Positions 1-10,789 of a DNA stretch of 64,000 nt are shown in pieces. Position 1 is the stretch's first letter. Each line of letters opens with the position of its first letter. The position numbers were made by a program, and so were the translations under genes. The notes under the pieces are model-generated. The model ran no database searches, was not told where the DNA came from, and saw only the letters and a program-made list of their open reading frames with translations. The DNA is from Limnephilus marmoratus (taxonomy: Eukaryota; Arthropoda; Insecta; Trichoptera; Limnephilidae). Location: the NCBI GenBank assembly GCA_917880885.1, contig OU862913.1:27351286-27415285 (forward strand), in the 5' to 3' direction.

Positions 1-999
1 GATTTGACAAAAAAATTGTACACATCTGTTGATAAAAAAAAAAAAGTCTAGCTATATTTTTAGATTTAAAAAAAGCTTTTGATACGGTAAATCACAATAT
101 ACTTATAAAAAAAAATAATCAAATAGGTTTCAAAAAAGATACACTAAAAATTCTCACTAACTATCTCAAAGACAGAAAATAAAAAACAAAAATAGGGAAT
201 TTTTTTAGTACTGAAACGAGGATAAAAAATGGAGTACCACAGGGTATTTTGCTTGGCCCAATCCCGTTTTTAATATATATAAATGATTTATGTAATGCTG
301 TAATCCCTGGTCATATTGTATCTTACGCTGATGATACAGTAATAATTGTAAATGGAAAATCCTGGCTTGTAACTTATTTAAATGCATCAAAATGTATTGC
401 ACATGTCTCATCATGGCTAAATAGTAATAGACTCTTATACTACAATAAAACATTTTACCTACCTTTTTATAAAAAAACAGTAAAAACAAACCCTCAATAA
501 CCTTAAAATTAGAATTCACAATGCTAACTGTAATCAAGTAATATGATCATCTTGCTCTGAAATTGGAAAAGTTGAAAACATCAAATATTTGGGTATATGT
601 ATTGATACAAATTTAAATTGGCAATCACAAATTAATAATACCGTTTCTAAATTGAGATATCTTACGTACATATTTTACAGACTTAAAGAAGTATTGAATA
701 TTGACAAATTGAAAATGATTTATTTTTCTCTGGTGCAGTCTTCACTCATGTATGGAATAATAGGATGGGGTGGTGCGCTTGATGCTTTTATAAAACCTTT
801 ACAAACAACTCAAAATTATATTATCAAAGTTATGTATAATAGAATTAAAACATTTTCGACAGATGCTTTATACAAAGAATCTAAGCTATTCAGTCTCCGT
901 AAACTATTTATACTGCAAACTATGAAATACATCTTTAAAAACGTAAACAAATACGAAAAAAATGTAAACAGAATCGACATTAGAAATAATAATGTATTC
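1..999 (+). mobile_element. LINE A, reverse transcriptase region, left part (broken)
   Basis: Fragments of a non-LTR retrotransposon reverse transcriptase lie on the plus strand: LDLKKAFDTVNH (from about 61), a GVPQG motif (from about 231), and SYADDTVII with the catalytic DD (324-338 for YADDT). The C-terminal part (589-990) includes LGICIDTNLNWQSQINN and YGIIGWGG. Stops and frameshifts split the reading. The 5' part is cut off by the window edge, and an inserted hAT element at 1000 interrupts the end of ORF2. Confidence 0.8.
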
Positions 1000-2804
1000 C
1001 AGTGGCGGCTCGAGCACATTTTTTGTGGTGGGGACGGTCATTTTTTGTGTAGACATTTTCATGTTTTTTTAATGTTGTGTTTTACCAAAAAGTGAGTTAT
1101 TGCGTTTGTCACGTGCTCCCACGAATTTTCGTGTTTTGTCAAACTTTCCGATAAATGTTTAAAATATATAAGATTAAAATTAGTTATAAATCTTATACCC
1201 AGCTTTAGTACACCGTATCACCACCAAAAAGTATCTATACTTAGAATATAATTTTCAGTTAAAAGTCGACTTCATTAATTCTTTTTATAGATTTTTTATT
1301 TCTTACCAAAAGTATAACAAAAGTATATAAAGTAAAATAGATCAGAGGATAAGTCACGCACCTAACCAGGAACACCAACTAGGTACCTACATACATAAAT
1401 ATTAAGTTTAATAAAAATACACAAGATAATCATCGGCACTTTCGTTTAAATTACCTTTGATGTGTATTTACCACGAGAACGGCGCTATAGAAATAATCCG
1501 ATCAATCGATAACAATATTACTATTTACTAAACGTCAAATACGATTATAAAACGCCTAACGTGAATTCCGGCCCGTGCATAATATTCACAATCTTCACAG
1601 GGGGGGATTCTTGAACCAGTCCCCGCGATTATGGTATAGATGGTTCAAGTGCGCATGCGCCGATCTTTAAAATCACATACAAAAATATTCAGCGCGCGCA
1701 AAAACTTCATTTTAGAAGGAATAGATCGCCGTGTTGTCCCCTAACTGCGCAGTAGTCAGTGCGCACAGTCAAGCGGGCGCTAGCATCTAGTACCTATGCG
1801 TCGAGTCGAGTCCGAAGTGGCCGACCGGCCGACCGGTCGCGTTTCGCGTTAGTATTAGTTTAGTTTAGTTGTATGCTTTGGAAGAAAGGAGAGCGGTCGC
1901 ACGTTTGTTCGCGGAAATATTTCAAATTTCGAGCCTAAAATTTATCCAAATTAATTTTTTAGATTATATTTCTAAGCGCAATGACACTTTTATGTTGAGA
2001 ACGCATTAATTATTTTTTGTGAACACAAAGAATTATCAATTTTTTCTTGGTATGTTTCTGGAATAACTGGTGGGGACTGTCCCCATGGTCAGGGCCGGAT
2101 TAACCATGTCGGGGCCCCTAGGCAATGCACGTCTCGGGGCCCCTAACAAGGCTTTAAGGGGGGGGGGGGGGGTAAAATTTTAAAACTTTTTAAAACTTTT
2201 TTTCTGAATGTAAAACATGTCAGTACCTATATTGAGTATTGTGTCAAAATTTCAAGTAAATCGGAGCAAAACTAACGAAGGAACGGCGTTTTCAACCGAT
2301 TGCGACCGATTCAAGTATATTTCGAGTATAAATAATTTTAAATCGGTTTTCTCGCAAACAACATTTCTGAAGTTTGTGAACATCACAACTCAAAATCTTG
2401 ACTTGACTTGACCGATGCTTTTGAAATTTTGAACTTACACTATTTCTACACATGAATCAAGTCAGAGGGAGTTTTTTTACCATTTTATAATATCGAATTC
2501 ACCGATTTTTTTAGCAAAAATCGCGTTTTTCACTTCAAAATGCTGGCAAAAATCGAAAAAAAACTCCCTCTGACTACATAGGAAAACATATTACCTTTTA
2601 AACGCATTTCGATTTTTTGGTTTCAAATGATCCAATGACGAGTGTAATAATATGAACATCATAGTTCATATTACTATTCAAAGCAAGTCATTTTTTCTCG
2701 GGATGCGGGGCCCCTAGCCGATGCGGGGCCCCTAGGCAGTTGCCTACTCTGCCTTAGGGATAATCCGGTACTGCCCATGGTCCCCTTATGGGGAACCGCC
2801 ACTG
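1000..2804. mobile_element. hAT-type element inserted in LINE A
   Basis: The ends are CAGTGGCGG at 1000 and CCGCCACTG at 2796-2804, flanked by 8-bp duplications ATGTATTC (992-999) and ATGTATGC (2805-2812), seven of eight matching. No transposase is visible, so it is non-autonomous. It carries a second hAT element (2090-2773). Without that it is about 1.1 kb, and 1100-2080 shows no gene. Confidence 0.8.
2090..2773. mobile_element. hAT-type element nested in the previous one
   Basis: The ends are CAGGGCCGGATTAACC at the left and GGGATAATCCGGTACTG at the right. The 8-bp target duplication is perfect: CCCATGGT at 2082-2089 and 2774-2781. It is 684 bp long with no transposase. It has a run of G near 2160 and repeated GGGGCCCCTAG words near both ends. 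Confidence 0.9.
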
Positions 2805-2812
2805 ATGTATGC

Positions 2813-3212
2813 TATACCCACCAAACACACACAAAACAAATGCAAACTCACAGCAGCTTTATTGGACCTCGTACCTTCAATAGTTTACCAAAACATATTC
2901 AAGTTGCAACTAAACTTCCGCATTACATAAAAGAGTTAAAATTATGGCTAAACCATACAGATGTAAAAACTCTATTTATTTAGTTTTATATCACTTTATG
3001 TTTCTAAAAACTCTATTTATTTAGTTTTATATCACTTTTCTCACAAACTTTACACCTATTATTACAATGTATATCATTTATTACACTTTACAGTTATTTA
3101 ACCGTACACTTTGTATACACTTTTTGTACAAACTGTTTAAACAATTTTTGTTTTTGCTTTATATACCTACCACTGTTTGTTTTTTTCTAGGTACTAAATA
3201 GAACTTACTTTA
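2813..3212 (+). mobile_element. LINE A, right part (ORF2 end and 3' region)
   Basis: The LINE reading resumes after the hAT target duplication: HSSFIGPRTFNSLPKHIQVA and LPHYIKELKLWL, ending at the stop at 2981-2983. This is the usual C-terminal FNSLP...I block of non-LTR ORF2. A stretch of about 30 bp (AAAACTCTATTTATTTAG and following) is directly repeated at about 2967 and 3007 across the stop. Confidence 0.7.
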
Positions 3213-3220
3213 ACTATATT

Positions 3221-5081
3221 CAGTGGCGTAGCGCATGGGTGGCACCCGGGGCGGAAAACGTGGTGTCACCTCCCCCCATTAAAGTTTACTTTGAGAAATT
3301 TAAAACGCAAATTTCGACCTCCTTAAATATAAAAACATTACTAGCTAGTCAAATGTGTAAACAAAACAAGAAAAAAATTTGGGAATCCCGACCGACCGAG
3401 TATACGTAACAGAGTTCCGAGTGGAGTCTTTAATTCTAATATGCTGCAAAATTCTGAAGAAAATCATTTGCTGGCATTAAAACATCATTTTGAATAACCC
3501 ATATTTAAGTTAAAACCAGTTTTGTGTTCTAAGTGTAACGATAAAATTTCAATTTTGAAATAGTAAAGGTGTAAGTCCTTATCTTTAATTATTAATGCAC
3601 ACAGTACACGAAAATGGTTTTCCTCCGATCTTTGCAGCATCTGCAACTTTCAAACATTGCACGTGGAACTCGAAAATGGTTTCCTTTGAAATTTCATTTG
3701 AAACTCTGTTCATCTGCGGACCCATTTCGAAGGAAACCATTCCCAAGTTCCACTATTGCGAGATTTCCCCGAGTTGCAAGATTTGAAAGTTTCAGACTAC
3801 GTGGCCAATTTCATGTTATGGGTGTAGTTTTAACTAAAACGAGTTACCAAATACAGATTCAATCTTAAATTTCAACCAGTTTTGAAATAATTAATAAGGT
3901 TCAATTTTTATTTAAGCCGGTAGGCTCTTACCAGATTAATTCTTAAGTTAAGACAAGTCTTGTATTTAAAATTTCAAAAAAATATCCAGATGCGGATGCA
4001 TGTACTGACGCATTTCGAAGGAAACCATTCGCATTTTCCAAGTGCAGTTAAAAAATTCAAGTTTCATACTATGTGGTGCAAAAATCTGAGGAAAACCATT
4101 TTTGAGTTCTGAATGCAGTTTTGAACCTGGGGAAACGCAGTCAGAAAGTTAAAACCAGTTTTGTTCTCCAATTGCAGGATAAATTTCGAAACCGTTCTAA
4201 AGTTCCGAGTGGAGTCTTCAATTCTAATATGCTGCAAAATTCTGAGGAAAAATCATTTGCTGGCGTGAAAATATATTAACTACCCATTCTTAAGTTAAAA
4301 CCAGTTTTGTGTTCAGAGTGTAACGATAAAATTTCAATTGTGAGATAGTGAAGTGTGAGTCCCCAGCTTTAATTTTTAATGCATGCAGTCACGAAAATGG
4401 TTTAACTCCGATCGTTGTAGCACATATTCTTCAACTTTCAAATCTTGCACCTGGAACTCGAAAATGGTTTCCTTTGAAATTTCATTTGTAACTCTGTTCA
4501 TCTGCGGACCCATTTCGAAGGAAACCATTCCCGAATTCTTATTGCAAGATATTCTCCGAGTTGCAAGATATGAAAGTTTCAGACTAAGTGCTGCAAATAT
4601 GGGAGGAAAACCATTTTCATGCTATGGGTGTAGTTTTAATTAAACCGAGTTACCGAATACAGATTCATTCTGAAAACCAGTGTTGAGATGTGCTTAAAAT
4701 TTGAGTTGCACACCGTACGCTCCGAAATTCGAAAGAAAACCATTTGCTTGTTCCGTGTGTAACTTTTATTCGAGCATTTGGATTCTCTCACAGACTACAA
4801 TAAAAATAACATTACGAAAATATAATGACACAAGGAATATTTCAGGGAAATCCCCGACTCAGCAACACTTCGAGCTAGGAAAGAAAATAAAAAAAATAAA
4901 AATTCTGGAATCCCCGACCAAACGTGCCATAGTGCTAAATAACTGTCAGTGTTCAAGCGTAAAATATTTTTTGTGGCAATTTTGCACTTTCGTAAGTTTT
5001 TTCTCCACGTCCGAGTGTCACCCCCGCTCGGGTGGCACCCGGGGCGGTCCGCCCCCACCGCCCCCCCTCGCTATGCTACTG
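3221..5081. mobile_element. hAT-type element with internal duplication
   Basis: The ends are CAGTGGCGTAGCGCATGGG and CTCGCTATGCTACTG, with a perfect 8-bp duplication ACTATATT at 3213-3220 and 5082-5089. It is 1,861 bp with no transposase. Internally, about 3410-3890 recurs diverged at about 4195-4660 (shared words CATCTGCGGACCCATTTCGA and GAAAATGGTT). Both ends carry a GGGTGGCACCCGGGGCGG subterminal repeat. Confidence 0.9.
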
Positions 5082-5204
5082 ACTATATTACCCACGCACA
5101 GGCTGCGCCTTAGTGGGTTCCCACATTATTGTTATGATTTTCAAAATATGTAAATTAATTGTAAAATACGGGAAAAATAAAGGAATAAAAAAAAAAACCA
5201 ATTA

Positions 5205-5520
5205 CAATATAATTTAAAAGTACCTACCTACCTACAACAAAAAATATTTTTAATGCAAATATTACTCTTTTTAATGAACTACAATAATATAATTAAAATT
5301 AAAAAGTACCTACCTACAATAAAAAACATTTTTAATGCAAATAATAATACTTAATGTATGAAAAAAAGAAGCGTTTTCTCTCAAACTTAAATGAAGAGCT
5401 TGAACAAAATAATTTCTTCTTTAGTCATATTGTATGGCACTCTTTTTAATGAACTACTATATAATTAAAATTAAAAAGTACCTACCTACCTACAACAACA
5501 AAATATGTTTAATGCAAGTT
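5205..5520. repeat. AT-rich imperfect tandem repeat
   Basis: The block AATTAAAA..GTACCTACCTAC followed by CAA.AAAAAATATTTTTAATGC recurs about three times (near 5207, 5297 and 5468), with a related CTCTTTTTAATGAACTAC word. It is non-coding, and I see no gene between 5090 and 5520. Confidence 0.6.
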
Positions 5521-5980
5521 ATTATCATCATCATCACTCATGGCTCTACAACCCCTGGCGGGTCTTGGTCTCCTAAATAGTTTTCCTCCACTCATCATGG
5601 TCTTGTGCCAGCTCTCTCCAGTTTACAATCTCCAAGGTGGATATATCTTTGAGGACGTTGTCGCTCCATCTTAAACTAGCCAGGCTCCTTCACCCTGTCG
5701 GTCTTGAGTTCAGCAGGGACTTTGGTGCTTGATGCTCGGTCATTCTCTCTACATGACCCAGCCACCGAAGTCTTCCCAGTTTTATAAATTTTGTGACATT
5801 CATATCCTTAAATAGAGTATATACGTAGCTCATTGTTATAACACATGCGCCAAAATCCATTTTCTGAAACCTGTCCGAAGATACGCCTCAAAATTTTCCT
5901 TTCAAAAACATCCAATGCTCGCTGATTTCTTTTAGTTAGTACCCAAGTCTCAGCTGCGTATGTGAGAACCGGTCTAATAA
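5521..5980 (-). mobile_element. LINE B, ORF2 C-terminus
   Basis: Read on the minus strand: LIRPVLTYAAETWVLTKRNQ, then KILRRIFGQVSENGFWRMC and LGRLRWLGHVERMTEHQAPK, with stops further on. This is the typical C-terminal part of non-LTR ORF2 proteins (YG.E.W, LRWLGHVERM). It is the downstream piece of the LINE that continues at 6646-6840 and 9113-9290, separated by two insertions. Confidence 0.75.
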
Positions 5981-6040
5981 GTTTTGTTATTAGTTTTTGG
6001 GGTATTATGCCGTGTTGCGCTACCTCCTTCTTTAGCCAAC

Positions 6041-6072
6041 GTTTCGGACAGCGTTGCAGTGTCCATCATCAG
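6041..6072 (-). ncRNA. Hammerhead-ribozyme-like core, copy 1
   Basis: On the minus strand, CTGATGA (6066-6072) is followed by a stem GGACA...TGTCC and then GAAAC (6041-6045). This is the conserved order CUGAUGA-stem II-GAAA of a hammerhead ribozyme. It lies in the direct repeat of a Penelope-like element, where such ribozymes are known. I could not establish stems I and III or the cleavage site by eye. Confidence 0.5.
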
Positions 6073-6590
6073 GGCAGATGTGTAATAGTTAGGGGTGATG
6101 TTAGTACTTATCTACTTAGGAGCGATACCGTGTCGCCAGCTCCACTCCTCTACGAGCTGGCGCTACAATATACTTCAACATGTTTTTTTTGCGTTTAGCC
6201 TTGATGTAACCGTCAATTACCGGATACCAAGAACTATTGAGTTTAGCTCCGTCGTCTCTATTAATATTTATGGGATTTTTGTGAATTTCAATTGCCTCCG
6301 TAATCAGGCGTGCTCTATGAGTTTTCGGTCTTCCCAGGACTTCAGGAACAAATCCAAAGTAATGGCCGGTTTCAATTAAATGCTCGGCGATTGCCGAATT
6401 GTCAGGGTGGCCAAGTTTACATGCTAGAAAGTGTTATCCTTTTGGAAATCGTCCGCTCTGTCTGGCCCACATAGACCTTATCACATCCGGAACAGCTACG
6501 ATTTTAGATTTTCACGGCCAAAAATTATTTTGTTATTAGTTTTTGGGGTATTATGCCGTGTTGCGCTACCTCCTTCTTTAGCCAACCAAC

Positions 6591-6622
6591 GTTTCGGACA
6601 GCGTTGCAGTGTCCATCATCAG
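6591..6622 (-). ncRNA. Hammerhead-ribozyme-like core, copy 2
   Basis: This has the same core as copy 1 in the other direct repeat, about 550 bp away: CTGATGA, a stem II of five pairs, and GAAAC. It is identical over the core. Two copies flanking the element fit the known tandem arrangement that releases unit-length RNA. Confidence 0.5.
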
Positions 6623-6645
6623 GGCAGATGTGTAATAGTTGTGTT

Positions 6646-6840
6646 TTGTACACTAATATCTTGGTGATTCTGGACAGTCGTCTGGATTTTATTTGATTTT
6701 GTAGGCGGTAATAACAGCGATTTGCGTTCACTATGCGCTTCTGGATCTCCTCTGTGGTATTATTCTCGTTTGTTATCAGGGAGCCTAACCCTGTTTCAAA
6801 ATTTTGGCTTCCACATGGGAGAGTTGGGGTTTGTTGGGCG
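6646..6840 (-). mobile_element. LINE B, middle part
   Basis: The minus-strand reading gives NFETGLGSLITNENNTTEEI and QKRIVNANRCYYRLQNQIKS, ending SRRLSRITKILVYKT at the Penelope insertion. Upstream it joins the reverse-transcriptase piece at 9113 once the hAT element at 6841-9104 is removed. Confidence 0.7.
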
Positions 6841-7200
6841 CAGTGGCGCACACAGAAAAAAAATTCGGGGGGGTTTTTACAAAACATAAAATGCATGCTG
6901 TATCCATATCTATTCAAACGTTTATATACTAATGTACAGTGTATATCAGAGGTTCCTAGCCTAATCTGGCTCACTGCGCACTATACAAGTATAGTATTCT
7001 CTTCAACGTCCCTCCCCCCTTCATTAAGAAATGCGTGACAATACGCATAGAAAAAGCGCCGCGGGCGAAATTTTTTTGAATGTGAAAGTTACATACCATT
7101 AGCAAGTTGGTTTAAAATACCTTCATTTTTAATCGAAACTCTTCTTCCGGTACGGAATTTAATTTTGTCTTTTTCGAGAAAAAGTCTGGCATTTTCTTCT

Positions 7201-7533
7201 TTTTTTTTTACATGAGCTCCACACAGGAGGCCCTGAGGAAAATAATTTCCCTCAGGGCCTATGTCATCTTTGGGGATGCTGTGTGGAGGGTTTTTTAAGG
7301 AAAGGAAGGAGAGGAGAGTTCTGGGAAAGAAAAGGGTTTAAGGGGTGGGTAGGAATCTGGGGTTTAGTGTGTCTTGGTCATCCGCCTCCAAGACCCAACT
7401 CACCCCATGAACCCGGGCACACCTGCTAAATCTCCAAACGTAGCGAATCACTTGGGTTGACCTATGACTGAGGTGTTGGTTATCCAATAAAGGTTCCCGG
7501 GGCGGCTGTACCCATTCCCGCCTCTTAATTTCT
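7201..7533 (-). mobile_element. SINE-1 copy
   Basis: A dispersed repeat of about 330-450 bp that I see at more than a dozen sites in both orientations. In element orientation (minus) it starts GAGGCGGGAATGGGTAC, has GGATAACCAACACCTC, and ends in an AGGCCCTGAGG hairpin followed by GGAGCTCATGTAAAAAAAAA. The A-tail and lack of terminal inverted repeats suggest a retroposed SINE-like element. In this copy the hairpin at 7228-7260 is a near-perfect 33-nt palindrome. Confidence 0.7.
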
Positions 7534-7639
7534 GCTGACGTTTCGACGTTTTAAATTTATAAACAATAACTTGGGACCCGAGTGAAAAATTTAAACAATT
7601 ACAATAATATTATGCACGTTCCACTCTGCACTACTGCTA

Positions 7640-8215
7640 CGAAGCGCGCAAATAACTCGTCTGTCAACAATATCAACGTGTTTGATGTGTGATGGACCGG
7701 AGCGTCTTAGTGCTGCCATATCTATCAGAACTTCTATCCCAAATAAATTTTAACATCCCATCTAAAAGAACTCGCCACACCAACCTTTTTTACACAACCA
7801 GTAATAATACGAACGCTGCAGCCAACTCCCCCATTTCCCGCATCCTTCAAAGTTTCAACTCAATTCAAAAAACCACAAATACCGATATATTTTTTGATTC
7901 CCTCCCTCTATTTAAGAAAAACCTTTTTAGCACACTGAACTCGCACACATAACACACACATCCACACACACACACACACACCCTCTCTCTCTTATTACAC
8001 ACATACAAACACTCTCCCACACCCCTCTCCTTCAATAAGTTACTAACTGAATTTAGGTATAATGTATTATTTATCACACAAAAATATAAGTATATAACAG
8101 CGACATGTTATTGGTACCAATTATTGTATTAATTCTGTAACTTTGTAAATATTTCCCATGATGTAATAATGTACTGTTTGTTTCTGCAAAATAAAAATAA
8201 AATAAAAATAAATTA
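7640..8215 (+). mobile_element. LINE C, ORF2 end and 3' tail
   Basis: The plus-strand reading from about 7689 gives ISRILQSFNSIQKTTNTDIF and FDSLPLFKKNLFSTLNSHT, the C-terminal block (LP.FKK.L) of a non-LTR ORF2. It is followed by a tail with a (CA)n tract (7955-7980) and an AAATAAAAATAAAA end near 8215. Confidence 0.6.
7948..7982. repeat. (CA)n microsatellite
   Basis: Mostly CA dinucleotides (CACACATAACACACACATCC then ACACACACAC), followed by a CT-rich stretch. It lies in the LINE C tail. Confidence 0.7.
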
Positions 8216-9112
8216 AAATATCCCAAGAATGAAATACCGTGTTTTCCTAAACTTTTAATTGAAAATTTAAATAAGGAAATAACAGTTTATAAAATAAAAT
8301 AGTTTTACAATATTTATTTGAATATTAGGATTTTTTTTTAAGTGCACACGATTTTTTTTTGTTATCAAGTTTAATTTACAGAACTTTAGTTTTAAATTAA
8401 ATAATAATATTATTAAACACAAATAATAATAATAAAGTTTTTTCAAATCCATGAGATGAGAGAGAAAAAAAATCTTCCATTACTCAAATAATTTATTTTT
8501 TATACATTCATCGTAGATAGTCAAGGGTCTAGGTAAACTTTTATTATTTTCTAATATAATAGATACTATTTGTTGACAAGCATAATAATTAGATAAGTGG
8601 CCTTGTGAACCCATAACCGTACTGAAGTTCAGAGTTTAAGTTTAAGTTTGAGTTTATATTTCTGAATTCATCATTTTCCCTTACACGACCCATGCTAAAA
8701 AAACGTATCCCGAAAACTGGTGGAAAATTGGTGATCGGTAAAAAAAACAGGTTTTATTAGAATGGATGTATAAATTAACCAAAAGACAATGCATCTGGAA
8801 GCATTAGCTGTGCACGGTTTTGGAGAGAGGTGCCGCATGCGGGAGGGCAGAGCGGGTGGGGACATCCGGTCATATTGTAAACTTTTGCATTTCGCACAAC
8901 GCACCGTGCGGCGATCGCGAGTGATACTGGTAGCCGGCCAGCTGTAGCACCGCGAGCACCGGAGTTCTTCCCTAGGAAATTTTGCGTACAGATTTATCTA
9001 AACGTTTCTTATGTTGCTTTTGATTGGTAAAATAATATATGCTTGTCGTCAAAATTCAGAGGGGGGGTTTAAACCCCAAAACCCCCCTCGTGTGTGCGCC
9101 AATGGTTGGGCG

Positions 9113-9295
9113 CATCCTACAGCCACGTATTCGGTCTTCTGCTGGTTTACTATGAAACCCATATTTTTAACTTAACTTTCAAGATTTATGAAGGCGTCAC
9201 GTAAAGCATTGGGAGTTTTCGCGATTATGTCGATATCATCAGCGTAACTGATGCCGATCACTACCAACCCTGGCTCAACACTCTACTCTGCAAGT
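9113..9295 (-). mobile_element. LINE B, reverse transcriptase catalytic piece
   Basis: The minus strand encodes VEPGLVVIGISYADDIDIIA, with the catalytic YADD at about 9235-9246, then NMGFIVNQQKTEYVAVGC up to the hAT insertion. One frame break lies between NALRDAFINL and NMGF. It joins 6646-6840 in order after the hAT insertion is removed. Confidence 0.75.
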
Positions 9296-9429
9296 TATAC
9301 ATAAAAATAAATAGAGTTTTCACACGAATCAAGTCCTGAAGTCCTGACACGACTATGAGCGCGGACGCAGCAAAATGACACTTCGTGGCTCGCAATTCAG
9401 TGCCGAATATGTCCGATCACAGGACGAAA

Positions 9430-9550
9430 CCTCCCGCTTTCAGTTTCGGTTTCGGCCATAGTTTCGGCTGAATGGTGGCCGAAACCGAAACAATGCCGAA
9501 ACTCGTTTTTTGGCCGAAACTAAAACCGAAACCGAAAGTTCGTTCGGACA
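9430..9550. repeat. CCGAAAC/GTTTCGG-rich inverted repeat
   Basis: Short words TTTCGGTTTCGGCC, GCCGAAACCGAAAC and AAACCGAAACCGAAAG alternate on both strands, so the stretch can fold on itself. No gene is visible. It is probably part of a miniature transposon. Confidence 0.5.
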
Positions 9551-9564
9551 CTAGAGCCACGCGA

Positions 9565-9900
9565 ACTGTTTGAAAACTGAACGTACGGGGACTGAATGTA
9601 TGGAATGCGGGAAGAGGAGGCGGTTGGGAGAGTGTTGAGGGTGGAGGAAGGGAAGGGGAACCCAGGGAAGGGGAGGGGAACACGGGAGGGGGGTTTACGG
9701 GTCGGGGGAAGGGGGCGAGGGGAGTGGGGAGAGTAAAGGCGGAAAAGGTGGAGTGGGAACGCGAGAAGGGAAGGGGACGCGGGAGAGGAAGGGGAGGCGG
9801 AAGGGGAACGGGACGAATGGGAAAGGACACGCGGGTAGAAAAAAATTCTTTATTTTAAATGGCATAGCAAGGCATGCCGGGTTACCATCTAGTATTTAAT
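9565..9900 (-). mobile_element. Retroposon copy with purine-rich body
   Basis: A GA-rich stretch (9600-9830) is followed by AAATGGCATAGCAAGGCATG and CCGGGTTACCATCTAGTA. The reverse complement matches the copy at 60965-61250 (GGTTCCCGGCATGCGTTGC, GCCATTTAA, CCTTTCCCATTC). It has an open frame but only low-complexity Pro/Ser, so I do not call it a gene. Confidence 0.55.
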
Positions 9901-9966
9901 AAAATGAAGACAATATTAACGAAACTCAATTGAAAATCTGAAAACAGAAAAATCAGAAAAATATAT

Positions 9967-10039
9967 TGGCTCCACTGGGACTCGAACCCAGAACCCTTTG
10001 CTTACATGGCAAGTGCTCTACCGACTGAGCTACGGAACC
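9967..10039 (-). tRNA. tRNA-like sequence, anticodon position TGT (tRNA-derived repeat or pseudogene)
   Basis: The minus strand folds as a tRNA. The acceptor strands GGTTCCG/TGGAGCC pair over seven positions with two G-U pairs. The D arm is GCTC...GAGC, the anticodon stem CTTGC/GCAAA with the end pair broken, and the T arm CTGGG-TTCGAGT-CCCAG. The loop CATGTAA would give TGT, but position 33 is A instead of the near-universal T, so a working tRNA-Thr is doubtful. Confidence 0.5.
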
Positions 10040-10204
10040 CATATCAAATTCGGTCACTTTAAATTGTACCATACTTCGACTAAGAACTACCGTTATCTTT
10101 ATTTTCTTAATATATTAGTAAAAAGAGCACAATAAATAAGCATATAAACACAAGACAAAAGTAAGTAACGGGAACCCACTAAGGCACTTCTTGTTTGGAA
10201 CGAT

Positions 10205-10376
10205 TTGCCGGCCTCTGTGTTTCCTCCTTCCTACAACATGTTCATTCTTCAAGACCAATGTTCATTCCTTCCTCTCCTCAAAAAGACCCTCCACACAGCA
10301 TCTCAGATGACATAGGCCCTGAGGGAAATTATTTTTCTCAGAGTCTTCTGTGTGGATTTAATGTAAAAAAAAAATG
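10205..10376 (+). mobile_element. SINE-1 copy, 3' part
   Basis: It carries TTCCTTCCTCTCCTC, AAAGACCCTCCACACAGCAT, the GGCCCTGAGGGAAATTATTT hairpin and a TTAATGTAAAAAAAAAA end. The 5' half is missing. Confidence 0.7.
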
Positions 10377-10439
10377 ATATAAGTATGCAAATTTTATAAA
10401 ATTATTATTTTTTAATTTATAAACTAACGTTTAGACAAG

Positions 10440-10745
10440 ATTTTTATGCATAGCACAAAGGGTAACAATTATTATAAGCAATAATTATCAGCCTGAAACA
10501 CTCATCTACATTGAAAAATCTTCCGAGAAAAGATACTTGCCGCCAACGGGACTTGAACCGGGATTTTATAAAATGTTTCCTGTACCATAAACTATAACCG
10601 ATTGTAAAACTAACTAACCATCGCGCCACTTCTCCACAGAAGTAGGCAGATGAGATAGACCGCCACACGTCTCGGCACACATTTCTTGCTTCATTCACAT
10701 TCATCGTCTCATACATACTCTTATGTTATTCTGACTCTTGATGTG
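10440..10745 (-). mobile_element. LINE D 3' end joined to a tRNA-like stretch
   Basis: The minus strand reads TMNVNEARNVCRDVWRSISS then AYFCGEVARWLVSF, matching the end of the LINE D copy at 11633-11890 (MNVSEAKSVCQ...WRSVLSAYPCG). The minus strand also has TGGCGCGATGGTTAG and GGTTCAAGTCCCGTTGGCGG, which resemble the A and B boxes of a tRNA-derived SINE. Confidence 0.6.
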
Positions 10746-10789
10746 ACTTGATATAAGAATTTTATTCGCTTGATCGTGCCATGTCTATG

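Larger units (their letters stand above)
5981..6645 (-). mobile_element. Penelope-like element fragment with flanking direct repeats
   Basis: The minus strand encodes CSGCDKVYVGQTERTISKRI, AIAEHLIETGHYFGF and EAIEIHKNPININRDDGAKL. These are the Cys-rich segment, the GIY-YIG-type core (YVGQT) and the RDDG...W motif of the endonuclease domain of Penelope-like retroelements, with a frameshift. A roughly 105-bp direct repeat flanks it (5983-6089 and 6526-6641), like the pseudo-LTRs of this class. It interrupts LINE B between VYKT and LIRPVLT, with AAAAC at both junctions. The reverse transcriptase is absent. Confidence 0.75.
6841..9104. mobile_element. Composite hAT-type element inserted in LINE B
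   Basis: The ends are CAGTGGCGCACACA and TGTGTGCGCCAATG, with a perfect 8-bp duplication GTTGGGCG at 6833-6840 and 9105-9112. G/C runs lie next to both ends. No transposase is visible. Inside are a SINE-1 copy, a LINE end and a microsatellite, so it has served as a landing site. Nothing gene-like is visible at 8200-9060. Confidence 0.85.

Noticed and set aside
9417..9830. 137-residue Pro/Ser-rich minus-strand frame
   Set aside because: Low-complexity GA-rich body of a retroposon that is repeated at 61 kb.
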